Origin: Cellulomonas soli
Lineage (GTDB): Bacteria > Actinomycetota > Actinomycetes > Actinomycetales > Cellulomonadaceae
DNA length: 64,000 nt
Reading direction: 5' to 3'
Assembly (NCBI RefSeq): GCF_013409305.1
Contig: NZ_JACBZJ010000001.1
Location: 2,542,001 to 2,606,000, forward strand
Shown piece after piece: positions 50,195 to 59,166 of the stretch (its first letter is position 1; the number at the start of each line of letters is the position of its first letter). The notes beneath the pieces are model-generated. The model was not told the DNA's origin and searched no databases. It was given only the letters and a program-made list of their open reading frames with translations. A program made the position numbers and the translations under genes.

Positions 50195-51097
50195 ATGACG
50201 ATCCACAAGGCAGTCATCCCCGCCGCTGGTCTGGGCACGCGGTTCCTGCCCGCCACGAAGTCGACGCCGAAGGAGATGCTCCCCGTCGTCGACACCCCGG
50301 CGATCGAGTACGTGGTCGCCGAGGCCGCCGCTTCCGGGCTCGACGACGTCCTGCTCGTCACCGGACGCGGCAAGGACAGCCTCGCCGCGCACTTCGACGC
50401 CGCTCCCGAGCTGGAGGCCGCGCTCGAGGCCAAGGGAGACGCGGGCCGGCTGGCCGCGGTCCGCCGTTCGTCCGAGCTCGCCTCCGTGCACACCGTCCGT
50501 CAGGGCCAGCCGCGCGGCCTCGGCCATGCGGTCCTCGTCGCGAAGCAGCACGTCGGGCACGAGCCGTTCGCCGTCATGCTCGGCGACGACCTCATCGACG
50601 AGCGCGACGACCTGCTCTCCACCATGGTCGCCCTGCAGGAGAGGGTCGGTGGCTCGGTCGTCGCCCTCCTCGAGGTGCCGCCCTCGCAGATCTCGCTGTA
50701 CGGGTGCGCCGCGGTCGAGCCGTCCGACGCCACGGGCGACCCGGACCAGGTCCGGGTGACCGCCCTCGTCGAGAAGCCCGCGGTGCAGGACGCCCCCAGC
50801 AACCTCGCCATCATCGGTCGCTACGTGCTGCACCCCGCCGTGTTCGAGGTCCTCGAGAGCACCGCACCCGGCCGCGGGGGCGAGATCCAGCTCACCGACG
50901 CGCTCGCGACGCTCGCCTCGATGCCCCCCGAGCAGGGCGGCGGCGTGCACGGCGTGATCTTCCGGGGTCGCAGGTACGACACCGGGGACCGGCTGGACTA
51001 CCTCAAGGCCGTCGTCCAGCTCGCCTCCGAGCGCACGGACCTCGGTCCGGAGTTCCGGACGTGGCTCACGCAGTTCGTCGCCACGCTGAGCGACTGA
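50195..51097 (+). CDS. galU: UTP-glucose-1-phosphate uridylyltransferase
   Basis: A 300-residue nucleotidyltransferase that makes UDP-glucose for cell-wall glycans. It starts IHKAVIPAAGLGTRFLP, with ATKSTPKEMLPVVD next; FAVMLGDDLIDE binds the metal, and a late GRRYDTGDRLDYLKA matches the family. In actinobacteria galU, glp (moeA-like), rimJ-like and sepX/glpR genes keep this order, as they do here. Confidence 0.94.
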   Translation: MTIHKAVIPAAGLGTRFLPATKSTPKEMLPVVDTPAIEYVVAEAAASGLDDVLLVTGRGKDSLAAHFDAAPELEAALEAKGDAGRLAAVRRSSELASVHTVRQGQPRGLGHAVLVAKQHVGHEPFAVMLGDDLIDERDDLLSTMVALQERVGGSVVALLEVPPSQISLYGCAAVEPSDATGDPDQVRVTALVEKPAVQDAPSNLAIIGRYVLHPAVFEVLESTAPGRGGEIQLTDALATLASMPPEQGGGVHGVIFRGRRYDTGDRLDYLKAVVQLASERTDLGPEFRTWLTQFVATLSD

Positions 51098-51153
51098 GCC
51101 ACAGCGCGTCACCCGCCCCGCCCCGTCTGCGTCAGGACCCGCGCGCGGCGGGG

Positions 51154-51159
51154 CAGAAT
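51154..51159 (+). promoter_or_regulatory. -10 box CAGAAT of a leaderless transcript
   Basis: CAGAAT, 6 nt, then ATG 51166; there is no ribosome binding site. It gives glp its own promoter independent of galU. Confidence 0.45.
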
Positions 51160-51165
51160 GCGGCC

Positions 51166-52401
51166 ATGAGATCGGTGCAGGACCACCTCGCGGCCGTGCT
51201 CGCCGCCGCCGGACCGGTCACCCCGCTCGACGTGGTGCTCGCCGACGCCGTCGGCTGCATCCTCGCGGCGGACGTGACGGCCGCGGCGGACGTCCCCGGG
51301 GTGGCCGTGGCCGCCCGCGACGGCTACGCCGTGGCCGCGCACGACACCGCCGCGACGCACCACGGCCAGCCGCCGACGCTCCCCGTCGCGCACGACCTGC
51401 GACCGGGCGCGCCGGCAGGGTTGCGGCTCGTGCCCGGGCAGGCCGTCCGGGTCGCCTCGGGTGCCCCCCTGCCGTTGGGTGCCGACGCGGTCGTGCCGCT
51501 CGAGGAGACGGACCGGGGGACGGCACGGGTCGCGTTCCAGCGACCGGCCCTCGCCGGCCAGCACGTGCGGACGGCCGGGTCCGACGTGCGCGGCGGGGAC
51601 GTCGTCCTCACCGTCGGCACGCGGCTCGGTGCCCGACAGCTCGCGCTCGCCGCCGCCATGGGGCGCGGGCGGCTGCACGTGCACCCCACACCCCGCGTCG
51701 TGCTGCTCTCCGTCGGCGACGAGCTCGTCGAGCCGGGCGGGGCCGCAGCCCCTCCGGGTGCGGTCTTCGAGGCCGACGGGCACGCGCTCGAGGCGGCGGT
51801 GCGCGACGCCGGCGCCGCCCCCGTGCGGGTCGGCATCGTGCCCGACGACCGCGCCACGCTGCGCGAGGCGCTCGAGGACCAGCTCGTGCGGGCCGACCTG
51901 GTCGTCACGACCGGCGGGCTGTCCGAGCTCGCGCACGACACGGTCAAGGACGTGCTCGCCCCGCTGGGCACCGTGCGGCTCGACCACGTCGCGATGACGC
52001 CCGGCTACCGGCACGGCTTCGGCACGGTGGGTACCGCCGTCGGGCGCGAGCGAGCCGTGCCGATCTTCGCGCTGCAGGGCCACCCGGTCGCGGCACAGGT
52101 GTCGTTCGAGGTCTTCGTGCGCCCGGCGCTACGGACCATGGGTGGGCACGCCGACATCTTCCGCCCGTCGGTGGCCGCGCACGCCACGGTCGGGTGGCCC
52201 TCGCCCGCGGGGATGCGGCAGTTCGTGCCGGCGACCGTCGTGGGCAGTCCCGACGACGGCTACCAGGTCACGCCCGTGGGCGACCCCGGGTCACCGTCCG
52301 TGCAGGGTCTCGCGCAGGCGAACGCGCTCGCGGTCGTCGGCGAGCAGGACCTGGCCGTTCAGGCCGGCCAGGTGGTGCACTGCCTGGTGCTGGAGGGCTG
52401 A
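51166..52401 (+). CDS. glp: Gephyrin-like protein / molybdopterin molybdenumtransferase (Glp/MoeA)
   Basis: A 411-residue MoeA-fold protein. The opening DVVLADAVGCILAADVTAAADVPG, VAARDGYAV, ASGAPLPLGADAVVPLEET, and the molybdopterin-binding-like domain (SVGDELVEPGG, VTTGGLSELAHDTVKDVL, LQGHPVAAQVSFEVFV) are all present. In this gene neighbourhood corynebacterial Glp has been shown to bind FtsZ and to work with the receptor GlpR in cell division, so a structural role is more likely than, or added to, Moco synthesis; no other Moco gene is in the window. The stop shares one base with the next ATG. Confidence 0.85.
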   Translation: MRSVQDHLAAVLAAAGPVTPLDVVLADAVGCILAADVTAAADVPGVAVAARDGYAVAAHDTAATHHGQPPTLPVAHDLRPGAPAGLRLVPGQAVRVASGAPLPLGADAVVPLEETDRGTARVAFQRPALAGQHVRTAGSDVRGGDVVLTVGTRLGARQLALAAAMGRGRLHVHPTPRVVLLSVGDELVEPGGAAAPPGAVFEADGHALEAAVRDAGAAPVRVGIVPDDRATLREALEDQLVRADLVVTTGGLSELAHDTVKDVLAPLGTVRLDHVAMTPGYRHGFGTVGTAVGRERAVPIFALQGHPVAAQVSFEVFVRPALRTMGGHADIFRPSVAAHATVGWPSPAGMRQFVPATVVGSPDDGYQVTPVGDPGSPSVQGLAQANALAVVGEQDLAVQAGQVVHCLVLEG

Positions 52402-53036
52402 TGGCGACCGGATGGCCCGCCGTCCTCACCGACGGCGAGGTGCGGCTGCGACCGCTGCGTCGCCGCGACCAGGACGCATGGCTCATGCTCCGTGCCCGCA
52501 ACGCGGCATGGCTCGACCCGTGGGACGCGACGAGCCCGGTCCCCGTCAGCGGACCCGCGCCCACGTTCGGCCAGTTCGTCCGCATGCTCGCCTCGCAGGC
52601 GCGTGCCGGTACGGCGCTGCCGTTCGCGGTCGACGTCGACGGCGAGCTCGCCGGTCAGCTGACGGTCTCCTCGATCGTGCACGGGTCGCTGCGCGGGGCC
52701 ACCGTCGGGTACTGGCTGGGCGAGGAGTTCGCGGGGCGCGGCGTCATGCCGACCGCCGTCGCGCTGGCCACCGACCACTGCTTCGGGGCGCTCGGCCTGC
52801 ACCGCGTCGAGGTGAACATCCGACCCGAGAACGCGCCTTCGCTGCGGGTCGTGCACAAGCTCGGCTTCCGCGACGAGGGCCTGCGCGAGCGATACCTGCA
52901 CATTCAGGGCAGATGGTGCGACCACCGCTCGTTCGCGCTCACGACCGAGGACGTACCGGGGGGTTTGCTGGCGCGTTGGCACGCGACACGCCGCAACGGT
53001 GCGGCGCGCCCGTCCGACGGACACCTACCGTCGTGA
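52401..53036 (+). CDS. RimJ/RimL-type GNAT acetyltransferase
   Basis: A 211-residue acetyltransferase. VRLRPLRRRDQDAWLMLR opens the fold; the acetyl-CoA site is YWLGEEFAGRGVMPTAVAL (with Q/R-x-x-G-x-G/A read as EFAGRG), then LGLHRVEVNIRPENAPSLRVVHKLGF. The ribosomal-protein N-acetyltransferase RimJ is the usual annotation at this locus; the target could equally be a division protein. Starts in the glp stop. Confidence 0.88.
   Translation: MATGWPAVLTDGEVRLRPLRRRDQDAWLMLRARNAAWLDPWDATSPVPVSGPAPTFGQFVRMLASQARAGTALPFAVDVDGELAGQLTVSSIVHGSLRGATVGYWLGEEFAGRGVMPTAVALATDHCFGALGLHRVEVNIRPENAPSLRVVHKLGFRDEGLRERYLHIQGRWCDHRSFALTTEDVPGGLLARWHATRRNGAARPSDGHLPS
53026..53031 (+). promoter_or_regulatory. -10 box TACCGT of a leaderless transcript
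   Basis: TACCGT, 6 nt, then GTG 53038; it lies inside the end of the preceding gene. Confidence 0.45.
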
Positions 53037-53037
53037 C

Positions 53038-54174
53038 GTGAACGATCTCGCCGGCCCCGTCGCTCTGGCGCTCGTGGGCCTGTGGGTCGCCTACCTGGTG
53101 CCGCACAAGTTGCGGTACCGGCAACAGCTGCTCGAGTCACGCACCGACGACCGCTTCTCCGAGGCGCTGCGCGTCCTGGCCGTGACCGACCGGTCGCACC
53201 GTGGCCACCTGCGCGGTCGGGCGGTACGGTCCGGACGGGCCCGCGACGCACGAGAGGCGACCTCGGCCGACTGCGGCCCGGCAGCGCAAGGACGGACGGG
53301 GTTGCTGACCCCGGGCTGGGGGGTCCCGGTGCTCGCCACCGGACCCGTGACAGGAGGCACCACCGTGGACCGACCGCACGCGACCCAGGACCGCATCACC
53401 GCGGACGCGGCTCGACGCGCCGCCCAGGCGCGCGCCGCTCGGGCCGCCGCTGCTGCGCGCCGTGCGGCTGCCTCACGCCGTCGTGCTGCCCTCGTGACGG
53501 TGCTGGCCGTCGTCGCGGTCGCCGGCTGGGGGGCGGCCGGGCTGCTTCCCGCGGTCACGTGGGTCGCCGGGCTCGTGCCCTCGGTCCTGCTGGTCGGGGT
53601 GCTGACCCTCGGGCGTCGTGCCGTGGTCGCGGGCGAGGCCGCGGACGCCGCGTGGGCGCAGGAGATCGAACGTGCGGCGGCACGCCAGCAGGCAGCGCGG
53701 GAGCGACGGGCGGGGATCGCCACCGGGGCTGTGCCGGTCGTGACGGGACGCGCCGTGCACCCTTCGGACACCAGCACCGAGATGTTCAGCCGTGTCGTCC
53801 TCGACGAGGACGGCCGGGCGCACGCGCCGGTGGCCTCCGCCACGGGCCGGACGCCGGTCGTCGCGACGGATGCGCCTGAGACCCGCGACGCCGCCGAGGA
53901 CGGGTGGTCGCCGGTCCCGGTGCCGCGTCCGACCTACACGATGAAGCCCGCCGCGCCGCGCCGCGAGCCCATCCCGCTCGCCGATCTCGAGGGGTCCACG
54001 GCCGCCGCGGCGCGAACCTCGTCCGAGCAGGTCACGGGCGCATCCGGTGTCGCAGCCCTGGCTGCCGCCGCGCACACCGGCGATCCGCGGACCCCGCTCG
54101 AGCGGCCGGCGACCACCACCGGCAGCATCGACCTGGACGCGGTCCTGGCCAAGCGTCGGGCCGCAGGGGAGTGA
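53038..54174 (+). CDS. sepX: SepX/GlpR-like divisome membrane protein
   Basis: A 378-residue protein. A first membrane helix (LAGPVALALVGLWVAYLVPH) is followed by the conserved cytoplasmic segment LRYRQQLLESRTDDRFSEALRVLA. Then comes an Arg/Ala-rich stretch (AQARAARAAAAARRAAASRR), two more helices at about 155-200, and a disordered tail. Helix plus RFS-ALRVL is the mark of SepX of Streptomyces and GlpR of Corynebacterium, which link the division ring to DivIVA/Wag31. Its place after glp and rimJ supports this. Confidence 0.75.
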   Translation: MNDLAGPVALALVGLWVAYLVPHKLRYRQQLLESRTDDRFSEALRVLAVTDRSHRGHLRGRAVRSGRARDAREATSADCGPAAQGRTGLLTPGWGVPVLATGPVTGGTTVDRPHATQDRITADAARRAAQARAARAAAAARRAAASRRRAALVTVLAVVAVAGWGAAGLLPAVTWVAGLVPSVLLVGVLTLGRRAVVAGEAADAAWAQEIERAAARQQAARERRAGIATGAVPVVTGRAVHPSDTSTEMFSRVVLDEDGRAHAPVASATGRTPVVATDAPETRDAAEDGWSPVPVPRPTYTMKPAAPRREPIPLADLEGSTAAAARTSSEQVTGASGVAALAAAAHTGDPRTPLERPATTTGSIDLDAVLAKRRAAGE

Positions 54175-54220
54175 CGCCTCGGGGGCTGCGCCGATTTCGC
54201 GATCGGCGCCTGGGCGGTGC

Positions 54221-54226
54221 TAGTCT
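54221..54226 (+). promoter_or_regulatory. -10 box TAGTCT of the tRNA-Ala promoter
   Basis: TAGTCT lies 13 nt before the mature 5' end of the tRNA. No clear -35 box is seen. Confidence 0.45.
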
Positions 54227-54239
54227 GTAGCCCGCCCGC

Positions 54240-54314
<75 letters not shown>

Positions 54315-54317
54315 CGC

Positions 54318-54373
54318 CGATGTCGGGAACGACATCGACAACGGCCCGGACCATCACGGTCCGGGCCGTTGTC
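54318..54373 (+). terminator. tandem hairpins ending the tRNA transcript
   Basis: A small hairpin, CGATGTC-GGGAAC-GACATCG, runs into a 16-bp stem, GACAACGGCCCGGACC over a 5-nt loop (54337-54373). ATTGC follows rather than a T-run. Confidence 0.7.
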
Positions 54374-54419
54374 ATTGCAGGGCGCAGCAACCGTCAGTCA
54401 GACCAGGGAGGCCGTCACG

Positions 54420-55412
54420 GTGCAGGGCCGCTGGGCTGGCGTACGCGGTGTCGTCGGTCGGTGGGCCGACCCGCTCGTCCTCATGATCGTCGCGGTGCTC
54501 GTGCTGGGTCTCCTGGTGCCTGCAGACGGCTCGTTCGCCGCCGTGCTCGACCACGTCCGGACCGCGGCGATCGTCCTGCTGTTCTTCCTCTACGGCGCCC
54601 GCATGCACGCGACCGAGGTCCGCGCCGGCCTGCGCAACTGGAAGCTGCAGGGCTCGATGCTCGCGGCCACGTACGTCGTCTTCCCGCTGCTCGGCCTGGC
54701 GGTGCAGCTGCTGCCCGACCACGTCATGGCGCCCGACCTGCGCACCGGGATGCTGTTCCTGTCCGTGCTGCCGTCCACCGTGCAGTCCTCGGTCGTCTTC
54801 ACCTCGATCGCTCGCGGGAACGTGGCCGGGGCGATCACCGGCGCGACGGTGTCCAACGTGCTCGGCATCGTCGTCACGCCGCTGCTCGTCGGCGTGCTCA
54901 TGAGCCGGACGGGCGGGTCGACCGGCGGGTCGCTCGCGGCGACCCTGCTGCAGCTGCTGCTGCCGTTCGCCGCAGGGCAGGCCGTCCAGCCGTGGATCGG
55001 CGGCTGGGTGCGTGCGCACCCGCACCTGCTCAAGATCAGCGACCGCAGCACCATCCTGCTCGTCGCCTACACCTCGGTCAGCGAGGCGCAGACCTCGGGC
55101 GCCTGGTCGCACATCACCTGGGTCGCGCTCCTCGTGCTGGTCGTGGTCTGCGCGGCGCTGCTCGCCGCGATGCTGAGCCTGACCTGGCGTGCCGGTGCCG
55201 GCCTGCGCCTGCCCTACCCGGATCGCATCGCCCTGCTCATGTGCGGGTCGAAGAAGTCGCTCGCGACCGGGCTGCCGATGGCGGCCGTGCTCTTCTCGCC
55301 GGTCGTCGCGGCGAGCGTCACGCTCCCGGTGGTCGTCTTCCACCAGCTGCAGCTCGCCACCTGCGCGGTCGTCGCGCGCCGTCTGGCGGACCGCGACGGG
55401 CAGAGTGTGTAG
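54420..55412 (+). CDS. Bile acid:sodium symporter family protein (SBF-like)
   Basis: A 330-residue membrane protein with nine or ten helices. FFLYGARMHATEVRAGLRNWKLQG (in part), LPSTVQSSVVFTSIARGN and CGSKKSLATGLPMAAVLF match the SBF-like (PF13593, YfeH-type) branch of the family, which may move organic anions. GTG 54420 is preceded by GGGAGG at 8 nt. It is transcribed alone or with the GH20 gene 33 nt downstream. Confidence 0.88.
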   Translation: MQGRWAGVRGVVGRWADPLVLMIVAVLVLGLLVPADGSFAAVLDHVRTAAIVLLFFLYGARMHATEVRAGLRNWKLQGSMLAATYVVFPLLGLAVQLLPDHVMAPDLRTGMLFLSVLPSTVQSSVVFTSIARGNVAGAITGATVSNVLGIVVTPLLVGVLMSRTGGSTGGSLAATLLQLLLPFAAGQAVQPWIGGWVRAHPHLLKISDRSTILLVAYTSVSEAQTSGAWSHITWVALLVLVVVCAALLAAMLSLTWRAGAGLRLPYPDRIALLMCGSKKSLATGLPMAAVLFSPVVAASVTLPVVVFHQLQLATCAVVARRLADRDGQSV

Positions 55413-55445
55413 GTTTCCCTCGACGTCCCTGCGAACCAGGTCGAG

Positions 55446-56927
55446 GTGGCCGTGCCCGAGATCGCCGTGGTCCCACGGCCCGTGTCGCTCGTCCCGTCCC
55501 CGGAGGCCCCGTTCGTGGTGGCCCCGGACACGCCCCTGCTGGTCGACCCGCGTCCTGAGCTGATCACCGTCGCGGTCCTGGCGGCCGACCTGCTGGGTCG
55601 GGTCATCGGTGACGCGATCGAGGTCCGCTACGGCGACGACGGCAGCGACGGGGCGATCCGCCTGCGGCTGACCGAGGCGCTGCCGGGCGGCGACGAGGCC
55701 TACCGGTTGGTCGTCGGTCCCGGACGTGTGCTCGTCGAGGCCCGCACGGCCACGGGGCTCGTGCACGGCGTCGTCACGCTGCGCCAGCTCGTGCGGCACG
55801 CCCCTGACGGGACCGTGAGCGTGCCGGCCGTCCGCATCGAGGACGTGCCCCGGTACGCCTGGCGAGGTCTCTCGCTCGACGTGGCGCGGCACTTCTTCGG
55901 TCTGGACGACCTCAAGCTCGTGGTCGGCCTGCTCGCGCACTACAAGCTCAACGTGCTGCACCTGCACCTGACGGACGACCAGGGCTGGCGGCTGGAGATG
56001 CCGTCCCGGCCGCTGCTGACCGCGCGGTCGTCCGGTACCGCGGTCGGCGGCGGGCCGGGCGGGTTCCTCACCACGGCACAGTTCGCCGAGCTGGTCACCT
56101 ACGCGCACACCCGCGGGGTCACGGTCGTGCCGGAGATCGACGTGCCGGGGCATGTCAACGCGGCCCTGCACGCCTATGGTGCGCTGACGCCGTCGGGCGA
56201 GCCGACCGAGCCCTACACCGGGATCGAGGTCGGCTTCAGCCGGCTGCACGCCGACGTGCCCGCCACGGGTCCTTTCCTCGCCGACGTGCTCGGTGACGTC
56301 GCCGCACTGACCCCGGGCGACTACCTGCACATCGGCGGCGACGAGGCGCTCGAGCTGACGCCCACGGAGTACGCGCGCCTGGTCACGCTCGCCTCGGACG
56401 CGGTGCGGGCGTACGGCAAGCAGGTCGTGGGCTGGCAGGAGATCGCGCACGCCCCCGTCACCCCGGGCACGGTCGTGCAGTACTGGGACGACCGCGAAGG
56501 TGCCCGCGCCGACCGGGACGCGGTGGTCGCGGCGGCACGTGCGGGTGCCCGCGTCCTGATGTCGCCGGGGAACCGCACCTACCTCGACATGGTCTACGAC
56601 TCCTCGACCCCGCTCGGCCAGGACTGGGCCGGGGCGATCGAGCTGCGCGACGCCTACGAGTGGGAGCCGTCGACGCTCGTCCCCGGCCTGCCCACCGACG
56701 CCGTCGTCGGTGTCGAGGCGGCGATCTGGACCGAGACGATCGCCACGCTGCCCGAGCTCACCCAGATGCTGCTGCCTCGGCTCGCCGCGGTCGCCGAGGT
56801 CGCGTGGACGCAGCCGGAGCGCCGCGACTGGCCCGGGTTTCGTGCACGGGTCGCCGGGCAGGCCGCGTTCTGGGACCGCCTCGGGCTCAGCTGGTACCCG
56901 AGCCCGCAGGTGGACTGGCGGCGCTGA
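55446..56927 (+). CDS. GH20 beta-N-acetylhexosaminidase
   Basis: A 493-residue exo-hexosaminidase. The N-terminal domain (GH20b) is followed by the barrel with YAWRGLSLDVARHFFGLDDLK, LHLHLTDDQGWRLEMP, and the catalytic pair HIGGDEAL near residue 295 that uses the substrate acetamido group as nucleophile. W/Y residues of the sugar pocket are present. No signal peptide is seen at GTG 55446 (another GTG lies 6 nt later), so it likely splits imported chitobiose or peptidoglycan-derived GlcNAc in the cytoplasm. Confidence 0.88.
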   Translation: MAVPEIAVVPRPVSLVPSPEAPFVVAPDTPLLVDPRPELITVAVLAADLLGRVIGDAIEVRYGDDGSDGAIRLRLTEALPGGDEAYRLVVGPGRVLVEARTATGLVHGVVTLRQLVRHAPDGTVSVPAVRIEDVPRYAWRGLSLDVARHFFGLDDLKLVVGLLAHYKLNVLHLHLTDDQGWRLEMPSRPLLTARSSGTAVGGGPGGFLTTAQFAELVTYAHTRGVTVVPEIDVPGHVNAALHAYGALTPSGEPTEPYTGIEVGFSRLHADVPATGPFLADVLGDVAALTPGDYLHIGGDEALELTPTEYARLVTLASDAVRAYGKQVVGWQEIAHAPVTPGTVVQYWDDREGARADRDAVVAAARAGARVLMSPGNRTYLDMVYDSSTPLGQDWAGAIELRDAYEWEPSTLVPGLPTDAVVGVEAAIWTETIATLPELTQMLLPRLAAVAEVAWTQPERRDWPGFRARVAGQAAFWDRLGLSWYPSPQVDWRR

Positions 56928-56951
56928 GGCATCGGCACGCTCGGGCCGGGA

Positions 56952-56967
56952 CGCCCCGGTCGGGGCG
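56952..56967. terminator. short terminator hairpin
   Basis: CGCCCC-GGTC-GGGGCG between the convergent GH20 and mannosyltransferase genes. Confidence 0.45.
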
Positions 56968-56969
56968 CC

Positions 56970-59126
56970 TCAGACCCAGGAGGGCAACCACATGTGCGCG
57001 TGCCAGAAGTCGTACGGCACCACCCACGCCGTCCAGATCGGGTAGAAGAACGCGCTGACCGCGACCACGAGCACGAGGAACGCGCTCACCCAGGCGATCG
57101 CCGCACGCCGACCGCGCGCGTCGGTGGTGCGCGGGCCGACCACGAGGCCGAGCACGTACGTCAGGGTCAGCATCACCCACGGCGTGAACGCGATCGAGTA
57201 GAACGTGAAGATCGTGCGCTGCGCGTACAGGAACCAGGGCAGCCAGCCGGCCACGATGCCGGAGAGCACCGCCCCCGCGCGCCAGTCACGGAACCACAGC
57301 AGCCACACGACCGCGACCAGCAACGCGGCGGCGCCCGCCCACCAGATCACCGGGTTGCCCATCGAGGTGATGGCCTGCGAGCACGAGCTCGCGCCGCACG
57401 CGTCGAGCGCCTGCTGACCGGTCAGGCCCGAGATCTCGGTCGGGTAGAAGTACGACGTCGGACGCCACTGCACGATCCAGCCCAGCGGGTGGGCGGCGTA
57501 GGCGTGCTCCGCGGTCAGCGAGGTGTGGAAGGCGTACATGTCGGTGTGGAACTTCCAGAGCGACCGCAGCGCCGGTGGCAACCACTGGACGCCCTCGCCG
57601 GGGTTCTGCACGGCCCACTGCCGCAGGTACCCGTCCGTCGAGGCGAACCACGACCACCACGAGGCCAGGTAGACCGAGCCGGCGATGAGCACCATCGAGA
57701 TGCCGGCGACGATGCCGTCACGCCAGACGCCGGCCCACGCCCAGAACCGGACGCCGACGGCCCGACGGGCTGTGAGGTCCCACAGGACGCTCATCAGGCC
57801 GAAGACGGCCAGGAAGTACACGCCGGACCACTTGGTGCCGATGGCGAGGCCGAGCAGCACGGCCGCGGCGAGCCGCCACCAGCGCCAGCCGATCCGGGGA
57901 CCGAGGCCGAGGGGCCGCCCCTCGTCGAGCAGGACCGCGGTGCGCTCGGCGAGCCGTCGTCTCATCTGGTCCCGGTCGATGAGCAGCGCGCCGAACGCGG
58001 CCAGCACGAAGAACATGAGGAACGGGTCGAGCAGGCTGACCCGGGAGTGCACGATCGCCTCGCCGTCGACCGCGAGGAGCAGGCCCGCGACGGTGCCCAG
58101 TGCGGTGGAGGCGAACAGCCGCCGGCCGATGCGCGCGATCATGAGGATCGCGAGCGTGCCGCACACCGCGGCGGACAGCCGCCAGGCGGCCGAGCTCTCC
58201 ACACCGCCGCCGAGCTGGATGCCGAGGGCGATCATCCACTTGCCGACAGGCGGGTGGACGACGTACTCGGCGACCCAGCCGAGGCTGCTCGTGTCGCCCG
58301 CCTCGAACGCCGGGTTCGGGTTGTCGCCCCACTGGGCCTCGAACCCGCGCGCGAGCAGCGAGTACGCCTGCTTGACGTAGTAGGTCTCGTCGAACACGAG
58401 CGCGTGCGGTCGCGACAGGTCCCAGAACCGGGCCACCCCGCCGAGCACGGTCACCGCGAGCGGCCAGAGCCAGCCGAGCAGGCGGGCCCGCGGCGTCGCG
58501 TCGAGTGCCAGACGGTCCTCGCCGAGCAGTCGCCGCAGCAGGCGGGTGCGCGTCGGCTCCTCGGGCTCCGTGGGCTCGTCCGCAGCCGCGTCGAGGGGGT
58601 GGGTGCCCTCCGCGAGGAGCCCGTCGTCCCGAGGGTCGGGGGAGTCGCCCTCCGGCCGGTGGGCCGACGCAGCCTCGTCCGTCGAGGGCCGGGTGGCGGA
58701 CACGTCGCCCGCCACCTCTCCGTCGTGGTCCGTGATGTCTCCCGGACGGTCGTTCTCGGCGGAGTGCTGCACGCCGTCGCCCTCGTCGGGCGCGTCGGCT
58801 GTGCGACCGATCGACGCGGCGCGGGCCGCCGCCGCCACGGTCGAGCCCGGTGGCACCGTCAGGTCGTCGCCGTCTGCGGCGATGTAGGCCTCGACCGCCT
58901 GGTCCGGCTCCCCGGGCACATGCCCGGACGGCTCGCGCCGGGCGCCCTCACCCGGCGCGGCAGCGGCATCCTCGTCGTGCGGCTCGTCGACCGGTGGGCC
59001 GGCGGGCGGGTCGACGGGCGGGGACTGCGGTGCTCCGGCGGTCGGGTCGGTGCCCGGGCTGGACGGCGGGCCTGGCAGCGGGAGCGGACCCACAGGGGTG
59101 GGCTCGTCGTCGGGCGTGGGCGGCAC
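56970..59126 (-). CDS. Protein O-mannosyltransferase (PMT, GT39 family)
   Basis: A 718-residue membrane enzyme that transfers mannose from polyprenyl phosphate to secreted proteins. The first 200 residues are a Pro/Asp/Glu-rich disordered cytoplasmic tail, unusual in length. Then helices begin at LLGWLWPLAVTVLGGVARFW, with the catalytic acidic motif FDETYYVKQAY in the first outer loop and KWSGVYFLAVFG further on; the end, YDFWHAHMWLPSWV, is typical of actinobacterial Pmt. GTG 59126 is 6 nt after TACGAT, so it is probably leaderless. It is divergent from rsmI. Confidence 0.9.
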   Translation of the reverse strand: MPPTPDDEPTPVGPLPLPGPPSSPGTDPTAGAPQSPPVDPPAGPPVDEPHDEDAAAAPGEGARREPSGHVPGEPDQAVEAYIAADGDDLTVPPGSTVAAAARAASIGRTADAPDEGDGVQHSAENDRPGDITDHDGEVAGDVSATRPSTDEAASAHRPEGDSPDPRDDGLLAEGTHPLDAAADEPTEPEEPTRTRLLRRLLGEDRLALDATPRARLLGWLWPLAVTVLGGVARFWDLSRPHALVFDETYYVKQAYSLLARGFEAQWGDNPNPAFEAGDTSSLGWVAEYVVHPPVGKWMIALGIQLGGGVESSAAWRLSAAVCGTLAILMIARIGRRLFASTALGTVAGLLLAVDGEAIVHSRVSLLDPFLMFFVLAAFGALLIDRDQMRRRLAERTAVLLDEGRPLGLGPRIGWRWWRLAAAVLLGLAIGTKWSGVYFLAVFGLMSVLWDLTARRAVGVRFWAWAGVWRDGIVAGISMVLIAGSVYLASWWSWFASTDGYLRQWAVQNPGEGVQWLPPALRSLWKFHTDMYAFHTSLTAEHAYAAHPLGWIVQWRPTSYFYPTEISGLTGQQALDACGASSCSQAITSMGNPVIWWAGAAALLVAVVWLLWFRDWRAGAVLSGIVAGWLPWFLYAQRTIFTFYSIAFTPWVMLTLTYVLGLVVGPRTTDARGRRAAIAWVSAFLVLVVAVSAFFYPIWTAWVVPYDFWHAHMWLPSWV

Positions 59127-59132
59127 GGGGTC

Positions 59133-59138
59133 ATCGTA
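59133..59138 (-). promoter_or_regulatory. -10 box TACGAT of a leaderless transcript
   Basis: On the minus strand TACGAT is followed by 6 nt and GTG 59126. An ATG overlapping the box is in another frame. Confidence 0.5.
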
Positions 59139-59166
59139 GGGGCGGGGCCCGTGGGAGGCTGGCGGG

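Noticed and set aside
54318..54373. Riboswitch or attenuator before the SBF-like transporter gene
   Set aside because: The two simple hairpins directly after the tRNA are best explained as its terminator; no conserved aptamer core is seen.
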